A stretch of 64,000 nucleotides of DNA from contig CM048576.1 of the NCBI GenBank assembly GCA_026413225.1, positions 2,116,501-2,180,500 on the forward strand, in the 5' to 3' direction. A program made the translations under genes and the position numbers. This DNA is from Otis tarda. Taxonomy: Eukaryota; Chordata; Aves; Otidiformes; Otididae. Positions 10,563 through 23,847 of this stretch are shown here, piece after piece. Below the pieces are notes generated by a model. The model saw only the letters and a list, made by a program, of their open reading frames with translations. It had not been told where the DNA came from and made no database searches. The stretch's first letter is position 1. Every line of letters begins with the position of its first letter.

Positions 10563-11124
10563 CTTGAGGCCCTGAACAAGGGAGCACTGAATCATAAGGA
10601 ATTTGAAAGTCTGGGAAATAAACCAGCTCAAAGCTGTGTCATATTTTCTGAGTATGGAAACTGATGATTTGAAGTGTTGAGTTGTATTTCTGAGACAGAC
10701 TTTCTGCTGCCAAGCAGAGCATTCTGCTTGCAGAGCAACTCAGCTGATTCCTTTCACCCCGCTTACTTTTGCCATTGTCTCTAGAGTACAACTGGTAAGA
10801 CTTCCTGTGTCCATCCATCACAGTTCATTAAAAATTCAGGAGGAAGCCTGGTTTTCATTTTGTAAATGTGCTTTAATATTCAATGTATACCTGAGCAAAG
10901 GAGATCATGTAACAACACCCTGTGATCCCTCCAGTTATCAAGTAAGGAACTTTGTTTAAATCTGGTAACAGGCTACCACAATACTACCCTAGGCTCTCAT
11001 TTTAAGACAAAGCCTTGGGAGATTTTTAACATCCTGAAGTGCCATGTATCACTTCACTATCACGATTGGGTAGCAACAGCCAGTGACTGTGTGAACTGGA
11101 CATCTGGAGGACACAGTCCTGATT

Positions 11125-11245
11125 GTTCTCCTGCCACTGACCTGCACTGTGACCTGGGTAAACTCTTTTTTTGTTTCCTTCTCAGCTTTTGAAAAATCTG
11201 CCCATCTAGACTGTAATTTGCTTATTGTAGAGAAGTATGCTCAGT
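11125..11245 (+). mobile_element. MIR-like SINE relic
   Basis: The stretch CCTGCCACTGACCTGCACTG followed by GTGACCTGGGTAAACTC, a pyrimidine-rich part and AAAATCTGCCCATCTAGACT matches the order of the MIR core and 3' region (CTGTGTGACCTTGGGCAA, then cctcagtttcctcatctgtaaaatgg). It is strongly diverged, in keeping with an insertion older than the bird radiation. Confidence 0.45.
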
Positions 11246-12222
11246 GCAACTTAACTCTGAACTCAGCAGGCAGTAGTGTGCAATAATCTCTTATATAAAA
11301 TTACACATACAGTGCAGCAGTCTGTCAGGATTACTGCTCTGTTTCATTAAGCTGTTACATTTCCCTGCATTGGGGTACTTTCAGAAACCTTTCTTTTAAC
11401 TGAAAGTCTTCACAATCAATCTCGCTGCACAATTCAACACAGTACTGTTCAGTGCTGTACCTCTGGGTATGTCTGAATAGTGTATATTGAAAAAATCATT
11501 AAGTGGAACTCACTGTGTGGAGGTGGCAAAGATGCTAAAGGTGGCTACCAAGCTCCATTTGAGTGTTAAAGAACACTCTTTGCTACAATTTAGATCAAAA
11601 CATAACCAAAGTTATCTGATTTTTAAAAACACCAGTGGTTATTTTATTTTCAGCATTAGCACACTAAAAGACAAGCAAGGCCGTTATGTAGCTGTGGAAA
11701 ATATCACGCATTAATTGCAAGCTGTTGGAGGCTGAAGAGCTGTTCCACAGAAGGGACCCCATTCCTGTGAACAGGCACCACCGCTTAAACTTACTAGCAA
11801 TGCAGAAACTGCATTTACAATGCAAGTGCAATCTTACTAGCTTGCACGCATTTGTCCTGCCTAACTGCTGAAGCAAGATATTAGACTTTTAAAAATTCAT
11901 CTCCCTAACTGTATGAAAATATTCTGATAGAAAGAAGACCCAGCATGATTCCTTTATTCTGTGCGAGCTTGTAGCACAAGATACCCATCTAGTTGCTTTG
12001 TGAACAGAATCTGTGAAAAAAGACCTCTTGAAAAAATCCAATTACTGGTGCTGCCTGCTTAAACTAGAAACTGTTTTAGAAATGCAGTAAATCAGCATGA
12101 TGGTGACTGCAAAAAGCTAACAGTTATGAACACCAAGTATCTATCTAACTGAGCTCTGCTGTAGTGCAACTGCTAAGTACTTTAATTTTCTTTTTTTTTT
12201 TGTTCTTCCCCCTTTCAATTAG

Positions 12223-12430
12223 CCAGCATATTCTGGCACTTGAAGGAATAAGCATTAGGCTTTTCCTGGCTTTCTTGCACCCCCTTCTGAGAGAACCAAA
12301 AAATGGAAAAAAATCTCAGCAAGAAGAAAGGAATCAATGTTCCTGAGAGACCTGAAAGGCAGGAGGCTGAAGTAACGACCACAGAGCAGGAAGACCCTAC
12401 TGAATAAAACAGGGAGCCAATTGCAGAGGG
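12223..12430 (+). other. Candidate plus-strand terminal exon with a short Glu/Lys-rich frame
   Basis: An unusually strong pyrimidine tract and acceptor (TTCTTCCCCCTTTCAATTAG) ends at 12222. Two short frames follow. One, open from the acceptor to 12346, includes HPLLREPKNGKKSQQEERNQ. The other, from the ATG at 12303 to 12407, includes NVPERPERQEAEVTTTEQED. An AATAAA at 12403-12408 overlaps the second stop. The Glu/Thr flavour recalls the exons at the left edge and at 7.6 kb. It could be an old or alternative 3' exon, but it has no independent support. Confidence 0.2.
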
Positions 12431-15400
12431 CACAGAACCAAGAATGTGAGAAATGATGGGGCAAGAACCAACAGGGAAAAGCCCAGGCAATTCTGGTCTG
12501 CCCAAGCACAGATACCAACTGCCAGAAAGATTTGGCACAGGACACTGTTCAAATCCAGAATTACAGGGCAAACTAACATAATAAGTCTCCCAAAAGCTAA
12601 CTGCTAGGCAAAAGATAGTTTTTATACTACCAAAAAGCAGTGAAGCTTATCCCAAAGTATAGTTAATGTGGAGTTTCTAAAGCACTAAGCAAAACACATG
12701 CTCCCATTCTCTAGCAGATTTTCATAGTTACACCAGCCAACTATACACAGTGACTTGCTATATAGGTCTATAAATTGGCAAGGAGAAAATCTGCAGGGAA
12801 ACACAAAAAGCCATATATTTCACCTAGCTTCTCATGCTTCAAGTCTTTTCCTGGCTCTGCTCAAGGTCTCGGTGCATCAGAGACCTTTGTCACAGCCAGC
12901 CAGGCAGACCATAGGCATTATAAATATGTCTATGAGAGTGCAAGAGTAATACTAGATTAAATAGAATGTGAGAATAAGCAAAGAATGAAGTACTGAAACT
13001 GGAACTCAGGAGCTCTGCCCTACAAGTTCAGTGAATAAACTCTCTGGCATTCACACCCATCAGTAAGCAACTTCTTACAACTCCTGAAACATATATTTTA
13101 ATTTATTCCCATTGCCTTTATGAGAAATTCTGCTTTCAGGCTATGCCTTATGTGAATATCACTGATAAAGCAGATTGCACTGCTATTTTGGTTCCAATTA
13201 ACAAGTCACTCTAGAGGAAGTTTAGTAAATGGCCATGCCTGTGCTCAGGTAAGTAAGGGTCTGGGGGAACGGCCTAGATACTGATTAGTCACAGATAAAT
13301 CACAAACTATCTGCATCTATATGAGACCCTTAATATTAAGCATGCAGGTGGAAGCAAGGGGTCATTATGCTCCTGACTATGCATTTGGCAAGCCTTGGTT
13401 TCTGCTGTGCTTCTGAATGAAATAACCACAGAGTTCTCACTGCAGCACTTGTGACTCATGACTGCAAACAGAACAGGCAAACTTTCTAAGCAAAGAGTTT
13501 CTTTGCTGTGATGGTACTGGCAAAAGAGCTTCTTGTGCTTGTAGGTGCAGGTGCTTGTGGAATTCAGGAAAAAAGAATGAGGACAGGAACTTATAAAGTC
13601 TCTCATCTAAAAGAAGCCTTGCTCTAAGTAATTTCTCTGTGACTCCAGCCTGTGTGACACTGCGCTACCTCCTGGTATGTAACTGAAGTAAAAACACAAG
13701 TACAGAACGCACATAAAAAGGATGCAGCATGTCTACTAAATACTTAACAACATTCCTAAATCACGAACAAGTGGTAGCGGCAATACTGATCTAGACAATG
13801 AGGGAGTTGTCAATTACAAGTTGTGCACAGTTAACAGAACAGTAACACGCTGACAGGCTTTTCTTCTTCTGCCAAAGATCCCAGTGAAACCAGGCTCTGC
13901 AAAGGAGATGCACTGGTATCACTTGCTTGTAATAGCTGTCAGCTGTCTTGGAGAAGTGGCACCAACTGTGTTGCCACAATAGATAGGATGATCTGAAGAC
14001 AGTTACGCTTGGCAAAGAAGGTGTTCATCTCCAGCACTTACTGAATCTGTGGGGAGCAGGCGTGCCAAGTACCTGCTGCTGTGGCAGTAATACCTGTAGC
14101 TTAACTCAGATCCCACTGCCCATCCTTAGCCAACTGCCACTCTCTTGTGTGTATTTAGTGTCAGACAGGCGAGCGAGCCACTGCTGCTGTCATCTCTTTT
14201 GGCATAAGCAACTGTAGTTCATAGAATCCTGCTTGACTTGTGAGCATGGACAATGAATTGGGATTGCTTCTTGAAAAGATGATGAAGCCTCCTGTGTATC
14301 TGGAGTTTCCAAGTGAAGACACAGAATTATCTGTTATACATTTTACAATGCACAGGGCATCAAAAAGCTGAGGTAAATAATGTCTGGCACCTAGATGCAA
14401 AAAATCTTTTGACACTTACTCATATCCATCAACTTAGTTAATCATTTCAGTCTTCCTGGCTTAATTATACTGTTGGCTGAATATGTGACTTATAACACTT
14501 TTCCTCCCTTCCCACAGACTAATTCTGGAACCCTGGCTAGCTTCAAAAGGAAACAGCTGCTCATCACTCTAAACGGAAGGCTCTCTCCACTTGTCTCATT
14601 GGAACAGAAAATGTCTGGAGAAAAGTTTCAAAAATGAAAAGGTACAAATCTTGACTTTCGGCACCCTTTCAGCTTTCATGGCAGATGATTGTTCCTACTC
14701 ACTGTCTGAAATCTAAGCACCTGTGAAACATGCCATGAGATGTCAAAAGCACGCCAGGGGAACTTCTGGCTGTGTATGAAACAGCAAATGAAATATCTCT
14801 GCCCAGAATAAGCATCTCTTTTTTGCAGAGGAACAGAAACAATAGTGTACATACTTCAGTCTGCAGCCTACTACTTATCCTACCAACCTATGCATTTCGT
14901 CAAGCAGATGTGTGAGAAAAGGAGGCTCGTCGTCAACACACATGTAAACTGAGGTGTGGTGCCATCTCTTTTTCCCTGGGTATGGTTAAGGAGATCCATT
15001 TTGCAGCGGGCTCAATGAAAGAAAGGAGGTAAATACTCCAAATAGCATGTTGGTGAGCTTCTATAATCTGTTAATAAACCAGCAGGGCTTTTTGTATTGC
15101 ACAGTCCTTTAGCCAGATTCAGGCAGCCCAACAGTCACCTATTATGTACAATTTAACAATTTTTATTTTTTTTTAACTTGGCATGTTGTCCTCCTTATGG
15201 ATCTTTAAGTGCTTGAGCAGAACATACAAGACCCAGCTGAGATAAGGGTGAGTGTGTGTTGTATATGGATACTTAGGCTGTGTCCTTCAGGGAAAGGTGG
15301 GGAGAAGCTTCAGAAATCCAGAGGGAGTCAGAAGCACCAAGTTTATAAGAAAGACACTTGCTTCTGGAAATTTTCTGAATGAAATGCACAGGGAGCAGCT

Positions 15401-15566
15401 GATGAGGGAATAGAGATCATATGTGCTAAGATGGTTCAGTCCTGTCTCCTACTTAGGAACCTAAAGCTGCTTCTGATTTAGAGATATTCTGCATGAACTG
15501 CTCACCCAGAAAGTCTTCCAAAGAGCAGGTCTGTGGTCACAAACTTTCTGAATCCAGTCCAGTCAT

Positions 15567-15632
15567 CGAATCATAGTATCATTTAAGTTGAAAAAGATCC
15601 TTAAGATCATCAAGTCCAACTATAAACCTTGC
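15567..15632 (-). mobile_element. CR1 LINE 3' end, 5'-truncated
   Basis: CGAATCATAGTATCATTTAA and the following AGATCATCAAGTCCAAC match the reverse complement of the bird CR1 3' tail (the ATTCTATGATTC terminal repeats and the TTGGACTTGATGATCT block). Only the last 65 bp or so can be recognised, and it differs at several positions from young chicken CR1 copies. Confidence 0.75.
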
Positions 15633-15639
15633 TGCAAGT

Positions 15640-17800
15640 GCAAGCTCAGTTACTTAAACCTTACAGTTTCCTCCAGGGAGGGAAAATGCATTGCTTTCAA
15701 AGGTACAGGACAAATGCTTACGCAAAGCATGATATCCTGACAGCAAAACAAAGAAGGAAATCTAGGGGCCCTGATCTCCTGTATCTGACTCGCAAGATAA
15801 CAAAATACAAATACTTACACTGTAGAGAGACTCATAGCACGAAGATCCATGATGGAACGGAGGTACTTCTCAGAGGCGACACTATAAATAAATCAGTTTT
15901 GATGAGTGAAGCAGAGCTAACCTCCCATACCCACCCATTTGATTTATTAGCCTTCCAAAGGCTTGAGTGTATTACCGTAGGACAGCTCTTCCCAGGTTTC
16001 CAGGAGAGAAAATCCTTGAAGAAACTGGCCTGCTTTTTCTCTGCAGGAGCACCTGGATGTTGTCAGCCCAAATGTAGGACAGAAGAAACAAAGCAGGTAA
16101 GTAAAATGCAGATATGGAACCTCTTTTAGCTTTACTGGTTTGCTGTGTAAATCACTCAAATAACATTTCAAAAACATGTGACTAACTCGCAAGTGCTTAA
16201 ATTGCTGCAAAAAGGTAATGGTAGGTACCTGAGTAATTCAAGAGCTTTTTGAGGAAAACACACTTATGTTTACTTTGCACTGACCTGGCTCTGTCCCATG
16301 CCACTGGCTTTGCTCTAACAGGATGTGAACCTCTCTCCCCTGCACCTGGTAATACCTCAAAGCCCAGACTTTCAAAAACAAGCACCAATCAGTACAGTTA
16401 CATGCTAAATAAGTGCCCTGATTTCTGCTCCACAACCTCAAGAAGCATTGTTAGGTGCTTGGCATTTCTTTTCAAACTGTGACACTCCTTTTATATTTAA
16501 GCTTCTATCTCTTGAAAGACACACGGCCCAGATTTCTACTGCCTCTACTTTTCTTTCCCTCCATGATCGCTTCTCTAATGGCATTTAACTCTTGCAGGCA
16601 TTACTCAGCTACAGCTTGTGCTGAGCATCTCCCAAGACCTGAACAGCATGGCTTCCCCTGACTAAACTAAAATCTGTGACGGTATCAGTGAAAGTGAACG
16701 AAGATAAACTGAATTTATTTGACTTCTGATAAAACTTCTTCCGACAGGTTTGCTGGGGTTTTTTTTAGCTGACAATTTTTGTTCCAGCACTGAGACTGTT
16801 TCAGGCTTTTTGCCCGTTTACCGTGCCTGTGGTGCACACCTACTAGAAAAACATCACTTGCTGGCATCAAAACAGAAGGGTAAGCAGTAATTAATGGCAT
16901 GTTGTATAAATTTCACCCCATTCTCCTTCCTGCTACTACATATGCAAGAGATAACTGGCGAGGTACTCAACAGCACCAAGAGAAAAGAGTATGTCCATTA
17001 CTTACCTCAATAAAAAGGAACCTGAAAAGGAAAAAACTGTTTTCTGTCACCTTATTGGTTTAGTTTACTCTTTTCCCCACAGGGAAAAGTTTACTCTTCT
17101 CCTCACATTAATCAAGTGCTTTGTGCTTCTGAGTTTGATCTAATCTTTCTGATTCTTCTGTAGCCCAGTAAGTGTTGAAGGAAAGAAGAAAACCCATCTC
17201 ATGCTCCTCTTACTCCCAGTTTTTCTTTCTCCTGGCTTTGTTTTTAAAAATAATTTTCATGTTTTCTTGCAGCTGAGAAAACAATTACAGAAAAGACCAA
17301 ACCAATTTTTCTTTCCAGTATGTATGATTGTTTTCTACTTCCCTAAAAGGTTAATGTTTAAAATTAATAATGGGTAGTGGGAAGAGGACAAAGAAACATT
17401 TTTCCTGCTTGCCTTTCTCTTAGCTCACAGGTATTGCTGTTTCCTTGCACTGCCAGCACTTTCACAGCCTACAGAGCTGTTCGCCCTTGGGTGGTGGGCT
17501 CCAAACCAGGTTCAGGCCTACTTCAAAGATCTGCTTACTAAGGGAATAATTTTGTCCTCCTCTTTTCCTCTCTTAACTCCTCTTGATCAACAGTTTTTTG
17601 CTGCTGCTGCCTCCAAGGCTTGCTATTCCCTGCCACCAGATTAGTTATCAAGTCTGCTCTACAACTAGAACCCATGAATCCAAACAGTTTCATCACTCAG
17701 TAACCTTTGCAAATGTTCTTCTTGTTATCACTTTACCAGTGGATTTCAAGGAATGAAGTAAAAGCAATTAGAGTAAGCTAAAAGAATAGCTAAAAAAGTC
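15640..17800. other. Non-coding stretch
   Basis: No supported gene. The 166-codon open frame starting at 15629 begins inside the CR1 tail and lacks protein-like composition. A microexon-like site pair near 17006 is listed separately. Confidence 0.4.
17006..17021 (-). other. Possible 16-nt microexon flanked by strong splice sites
   Basis: On the minus strand, GTTTTTTCCTTTTCAG is followed by 16 nt and then GAG|GTAAGTAATG. Both sites are close to consensus. The exon would shift frame unless paired with others. It is recorded because of site quality; chance is the main alternative. Confidence 0.15.
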
Positions 17801-17808
17801 ACTGAAAA

Positions 17809-17853
17809 TAGGTTGGGTTGGAAGGGACTGTTAAAGGTCATCTGGTCCAAATG
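17809..17853 (-). mobile_element. CR1 LINE 3' fragment
   Basis: GGTTGGGTTGGAAGGGACTG then TTAAAGGTCATCTGGTCCAA is the reverse complement of the well-known CR1 3' block (TTGGACTAGATGACCTTTAA...CCTTCCAACCCAA). About 45 bp can be recognised. Confidence 0.8.
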
Positions 17854-20800
17854 TAATGGTTCACACAAATTTAAGAAAAGCAGCATGAAATACAGGCATC
17901 AGCAAGGAAGATTACCTACTGCTTCTGCTCATAACTTCATGACAGCAGCAGGAAGAGAACTCAGTCCTTCTTGCTTCCAAAATCACTCCAAGCTGGCAAA
18001 CAATACGAGGTCTGCAGCACAAAGAAGCAGGATTCCAGCCAACAGGAGGACAGCAATGAAAGGCAGGAAGCCACGCTGTATCCCAGCCTTATGGAAATAG
18101 TGCCGTTCCATTTTGAAAAGCCATTGGATTGTCCTGGAATAAATCCAAATTGGAAAACACAATTACTCCTTACTACATCAAAACCTGCTGCCTTGTAGAA
18201 AAAATTAGTAGTGGTGTGAACTCTCCGGGGGGTTGAAAATACAAGGGAGCTTGACATTACGGAAAGAGCTCTTGAGCTGTAGCAGAACATAATTCTTTGC
18301 AAGAGGGAAGAAAGTACAGAAATCTATGAAGTCAATGACTGGTTTAGTCCAAAAATACATGGTTCAAAATCCTAACATAATTATCACAGTGCCTGGAGTT
18401 CACTTGGATATGTTAGCCTAAAAAGAAGAAAATATTGACCCAACAGTATAAGTTAACACATACATCACATCTCAGGAAGATGCTAAGTGCAATGCCTTTA
18501 AATTTAACAGGATAAACATCTGAAGTTATGCAGTCATCTGTTGGTGATGCCTGATGTTTATACTGAAAGTGGTAATTTTGAAACCAACCGAGTTCACAGA
18601 TAATGATGATCTCCCTCTGGAAACAGCTTGCTTATTCAACATAGCTCAGCAGTCCAGGCTTCTGGATGCTACAAAGCTGAAGCATGTCTTTTCATGTACC
18701 CACTTCATTTCTTCTCCTCTCAGAGTTTCACTTCACAAGTAAAACCATAGAACTACTGACTTCCAGGCTAAAAGGTGTGCAAAACCACAGATTTCTCATA
18801 GTTATGCTGCAAACCTGGGTTTTTCTGAGGCTGTGGCTAAGTCCTATCATAATTTTCCCCTACTCTGCTGTGAACTCTTAAAACAGAACCTACTGCATCT
18901 CTTCCTTTTTCTCTACATGTACAGAAGGAACTGTGCACTCTCCAGGGATGGATGAATGTATTCCTGAAATGTGAAGACTGTGGCTTTGAGAACTAATCTG
19001 CCACACAGGCTTCTAATTGTGTCACTCATTCACGGTATTCAGATTTCTACAAACACCTCTGTCAGAAATCTAAATCTAAGCTGGAACTCCAGCCTTGTAT
19101 TTCTCTCACCGAGGTGACTTCATATTTTGCTGTTAATCTCTTCCTTCTCTCCATATTATCATCCATTCTGATTCACTCTCTCTTATACTAAGAAAAATTC
19201 AGACAAAGTATGATCTGGTGGTCACAGAAGATCCAGGTAATAAAATATCTAGGCTCATTTTTGTTAATCTCTTGTTGCTGTGCATGATAACTTCACCTTT
19301 GCATCCCCTTAGTTCAGTCTGTTTCAATCACAACCTCCTTAGGGCAAAGACTACACTCTGTGTGTGAATGTAATTATGAAGTCTTAGGAGAGAAGATACC
19401 TGGACCTTGGTTAGGGCCTGTAGGCACTACTGGAGTACTAAGGATAAATCCAGAGAGGCTGCCCGACCACATAAGGCTGTAAAAAAAACCCCATCAATGA
19501 GTCTTGTATGTCGTGGTGGAAAAGTGAACAAGAGGAAAAAGAATTACCTCTGTGGATGGCATAGCTGAGTTGCACTTCATTATATTACACTGGTGTCACG
19601 CAGAGTGTGATAAACTGTTGAGACAAAAAAATGAAACTCATGTCACAGGCAGTGTAAGGAAGTAGATTGCTAAGGGTGCATTAAACTTTGATGGCTCCAT
19701 TTATACATTATACATGTGCAAGTCAGCAAAGCTGTACTGGTGGTAATTTAACAAAGGAATCAGCTAATAATGTTACAGCACATGCTGGAACAAATTATTG
19801 CACAGGTTGCTGCTGCTTTTTTTCTGTTTTTCTTTTGCTTATTAGCACACAAAATATGTAACACTCCACACTATTTTATGCCCTAGGGTATGGTCCAAAG
19901 AGCAAAGCAAAGGGGAGTTGTAAGGAAGATGGATAGAGATATGCTTTGCCTCTATAAACAGCATGCTGACGGAGAGGAGAGGAGATGAAAACTGGAGGCC
20001 CCCTTGCATTTGAATCACCTATGGCTCTCAATCTTACGGAAAAGCCCACTGCACAAATTATGCAAACTGTACCACAAGAAACATCAGCAAATTTAGGAGA
20101 GGCCACAAGTGTTCAGAAACCGTGCTGACAAACAGCATAAAATATCCTGATAGAGAGGGGCTGACAGCAAAGAAATCAGCTGATACTTCACTAGTTTTCC
20201 CTTTTGAAGCAGAACTCCAACTGATTACATGGTTGGAATATGAAAAAAAAAAAAGGTATGAGTTTTGTCCACAGCATGCCATTAACGCTGAGAGCAATCA
20301 CTGCTGCACAGGGAAAGGCGAAGGCCTAGAGAGTCAGGAGAGGGTAATAGCAAATCTCAGAGAAATGTTATATTTTCATTCTCTTGATAGGAAAGTCTTA
20401 CATGAAATGTCAACTAGTCTTGATCTGACATGTGCTTTCCACTAGTACTCTCCAGTACTCCAATGATTCACAGGACATTTGAGACAGATCAGTAGGAGAG
20501 GGCAAGAAAACTTCAGTTCCACAAGAGTAGGTGCAAAGGCATCATCTGTTTCTAGAATTTGCTGAAGAATCCCTAAAAGTCATAAAATTTTCCAGGCTCC
20601 GAGGAAAATGTACGACTTGCTCCATTGTATCTGTGGCAAATAAAGAAATGAATTAATATCCTCCCTACCCAACATATGCTAATCTCAAAGATAAGAGAGA
20701 GACTGACATATTCCGAGTCAGAGGAGCAGCAGCAATACGTTACTATGAAAACAAATCGGAGATTTGAAAAAGTTGTGTTAAGTGATAAAATGGTCCCATG

Positions 20801-21003
20801 ACTCGATTTAAATATCTATGGCTTGAGAGAGGACGACAGAACTGACATAAAAAGGCTTTGAGGCAACGACTGTGTTCTTGTTCTCTTTTTGTCCAGCTGC
20901 TGCCAAGAGCAAGTCTTTCCTCAGCACTAAAACTTCTTTATATACCACCATAACAAATAATAAAAACAACAGCAAAAGTAATGACAGTGGAAGTGATACT
21001 TAC

Positions 21004-21051
21004 TCGAGACCACAATCTGGCAAGATTATGCTCCCCTTCACCCAGTGTGAA
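21004..21051 (-). other. Possible 48-nt in-frame exon on the minus strand
   Basis: A near-consensus acceptor (GTGTTTCTGTTTCAG) and donor (CGA|GTAAGTATC) bracket exactly 16 open codons, FTLGEGEHNLARLWSR, in phase 0. Length divisible by three and good sites on both sides are what a cassette exon looks like. There is no neighbouring exon to confirm it, and the peptide is not recognised. Confidence 0.22.
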
Positions 21052-22831
21052 CTGAAACAGAAACACACTGTGACTTGTGCAAGTCTTCGTTCAGTTCGAG
21101 CAACTTGCTTTCAGTGCCCATGGACTGAGAGTGTTGCACCCTGAATTTAGGTGCTGACAAATGTTTCGCCTATTTCCAAATATCAAAAGCAATTCTGTGC
21201 TTGTTGCAGGATGAATCTCTACTGAAAAAGATTAATTACTCTCACTGCAGAGGCAGAGTCTATGACTTGTTCACCATTCACTGCTATCAGTTTAGCTCTT
21301 ACAGCCCCTTCTCCGAGTTAGTCCCATTTTTTCATTATTCTCACACCTTGCTGTAGCTTTCTTAAAATTCTGAGTTCTGCATGGCATCGCTTTCTTTGGT
21401 ACAGCACCTTGCACAGCAGGGTTGTTCTCCCTGTCTGCTGCTATTACAGACAAGGAAATAGAAAGAAGGATGCTTCTCTACTCAGAAGGCCCCGGGTGCT
21501 ATCTCAGTAGCACATAACTACCGCAAGCACCGCCTGCATTTGCAGGATACAAAATTGAAATTCCACCAACAATGTCAGAAACATAAAGAACAAGCACTGG
21601 AATTGCTTGTGCTTTACAGACACTTCCTGACAGGAGCTTATCTCCGCCTGTACAATCCGTTATTACTCCGGTAAACACCGCATGTTGGTTTATTACGGTT
21701 AACGAAATGCAGCCCTAACAACTCATAAGATACAGAAGGACTGCCAGAGCTTCTCGCAGGGACTGGATAATTCAATGGACTGTGGTTAACAGGCAGAAAA
21801 ATGTGGGAAAGAGGAGATTATTAGTGCAAGACAAGCAAACTAGAGGGAACTTCATGACCACGGGGAACTTTTTATGACTTTCTGGCACTCAGGTCTCCAT
21901 AATCAGAGACACAACTCAGATCACAAACAAAATTTATCTCTGCCAGAGGTAGGCTGCTTTATTACAGAGCTCGGAAAGAGCGAATGTTTTGATAACAAAG
22001 TTAAAGGAAAATCAGAACCTCTCCATTTGAGAGTAGCCTTTTCTGATCATGATGCTAGTGCTGTGCTAGGTCAAAAGTAAATCAATAATGCAGCCTCTGG
22101 GAAGACTCTATTTATGAAAAATTCTGTAAATTGATGCTTATGTGCCGCTGGCAAAGAATAATATTTTCTTTCAGGGCCCTAGATCTCTGGAGATAAAGAG
22201 AGGTTGTATGGAAGTCAGGGTATATTTATACATCTGAGTGTATAAATAACACACACTGTGGCTGAATTTATCACATTTAAAACATGAGAGACAGAGGGAA
22301 GTTCAGGGAAGACAGCCCTTCTACAGTCTGTATGAAAAATCTGTTTCCTTAGGAGGCATAATCCGACCCACTGTATGCGAGGGAGCAGTTGGAGAAAGCT
22401 CATGAGGGACCTCCCTCTGACCTGCCATGCAGCTCATTAAAAGCTAGAACACAGCAGGTGAGTTTTGTAGGAAGGGGTTTTTGAAGCTTTACTTCCTTTG
22501 AAGAGAAAATCCATCAGATAGGGGTGAAGAGCAGCTGAGGGCTGTATCACACACCTTTGCAGCAACCCTGTGCTACTGGCATACTCATAACTTCCCAGTT
22601 TTACACAGTTTGTCCAGATTAGCTTATGTGCAGAATATTATTAACCAAATGCTTTTTTTTTTGGAGAAAAAAAAAATCCACTTCCACAGCTGTTTTATTC
22701 ATGGCATATGAATGATGAAATACCTCTCTTGGCTTCTACCCTTATGAGGCCAAGGAAATCAAGAAGCACAAGCACATTTTAAAAGACTCATTAAAAGACA
22801 GAGAAGATTCCCTTCAACGCTGGTGAAAGGA

Positions 22832-22861
22832 GTGTGCGTGTGTGCACACACGTGTGCATAT
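22832..22861. repeat. 30-bp alternating purine-pyrimidine run (Z-DNA-prone)
   Basis: Every step alternates purine and pyrimidine across 30 bp of GT/GC/CA dinucleotides, with the palindromic core GTGTGTGCACACAC. Such runs favour left-handed DNA and slippage. It is a decayed (GT)n/(CA)n junction. Confidence 0.7.
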
Positions 22862-23847
22862 CTGTAAGGGGTTTTTTGTTGTTTCTAATTCAAGGACTAA
22901 AGGAGGCTTTCAAAAACCCAAGGATAGGCTAGCTACCGCTCAGCTCTCACAGCCTTGCAATACAAATTGCATGTGCCACTGAAGATCTTCCTCTAATATT
23001 TCCTCCTTGTGACAAGCAGGTGAATGGCAGCCTGCGTCTCTGAATACGACAGGACCTTTCCATTAACAGTGTGTGCCTGCTTCCTACCTCAAGAGCATAT
23101 TCTCTTCCTAGGCATTTTGCATTGGCTTCTAACAGTCACTTGCTTTTAAGAAAGTGATGGGAAAAAAAAAAAAAAGTCTGTTATTCTATAGATATCGCCT
23201 TGCACTTATCACTCCTTAGTTTCAGCAGTTCCTTGAGGTGACCACATTAGCATCTTGATGACTCCAGGCTCCTTCCATAACCAACGCAGAGACTTCAGAT
23301 GGGATGAGTTGGGCTCTGCACACCTTTCGCTTCCCACTAAGTTCAGAGAAAGCTCAAGGCCCCAGATTCCTACTCTACATCCTCCACTTTATGACAATGT
23401 GGGATAACCTTAGTAGCATTTTTGGTTGTATCTTCTCAAACCATGTTGCAAATAGAAACAAACAGCAAAGCACAGTCAAACCTTCGCAAGTGGAACTAGC
23501 CAGACGTGAGCCCATTAATACTCTAACCAACCACTCAATGGTTCTACAAACCATTCTTACCCTCCGTGTCTCTCTGCACTCCACCCTACAAAGGCTTAGG
23601 AACAAGCTTAACATTAACTGTGTGTTTTCCCATTAAATGCCTAAGTCTTCGCATTATTAAACCCTTAGATTATAAACTCACGTGGGTTACTGGTTTTGTG
23701 GAATACCATGTTCATAACATAACCGCATTAGAAATGGCTGGGGGAACCAGGGTAGCATTCAGAATTTTGGAAGTCTCTCCTACCCTGTTTTCAACTGTCT
23801 AATTTATTCCTCAGCATAGCTCCCTTCTCCTCCCTGAGGAAAAAATA

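Larger units (their letters stand above)
10565..15560. other. Non-coding stretch with one SINE relic and one exon-like island
   Basis: Apart from the MIR-like relic (about 11125-11245) and the exon-like block at 12223, which are listed separately, I see only single-copy AT-rich sequence without supported genes. Confidence 0.4.
17860..23840. other. Non-coding stretch
   Basis: No supported gene. Near 19330-19400 a short block resembling the 'ccttagggcaaagact' part of old amniote SINEs is visible but too weak to call. A Z-DNA-prone run (22832-22861), a T11/A10 hairpin near 22652-22676 and an exon-like site pair (21004-21051) are the other points of note. Confidence 0.4.

Noticed and set aside
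15629-16129. 166-codon plus-strand open frame
   Set aside because: It begins inside a CR1 tail, has no splice or promoter context, and its product shows no domain-like pattern. It is taken as chance.
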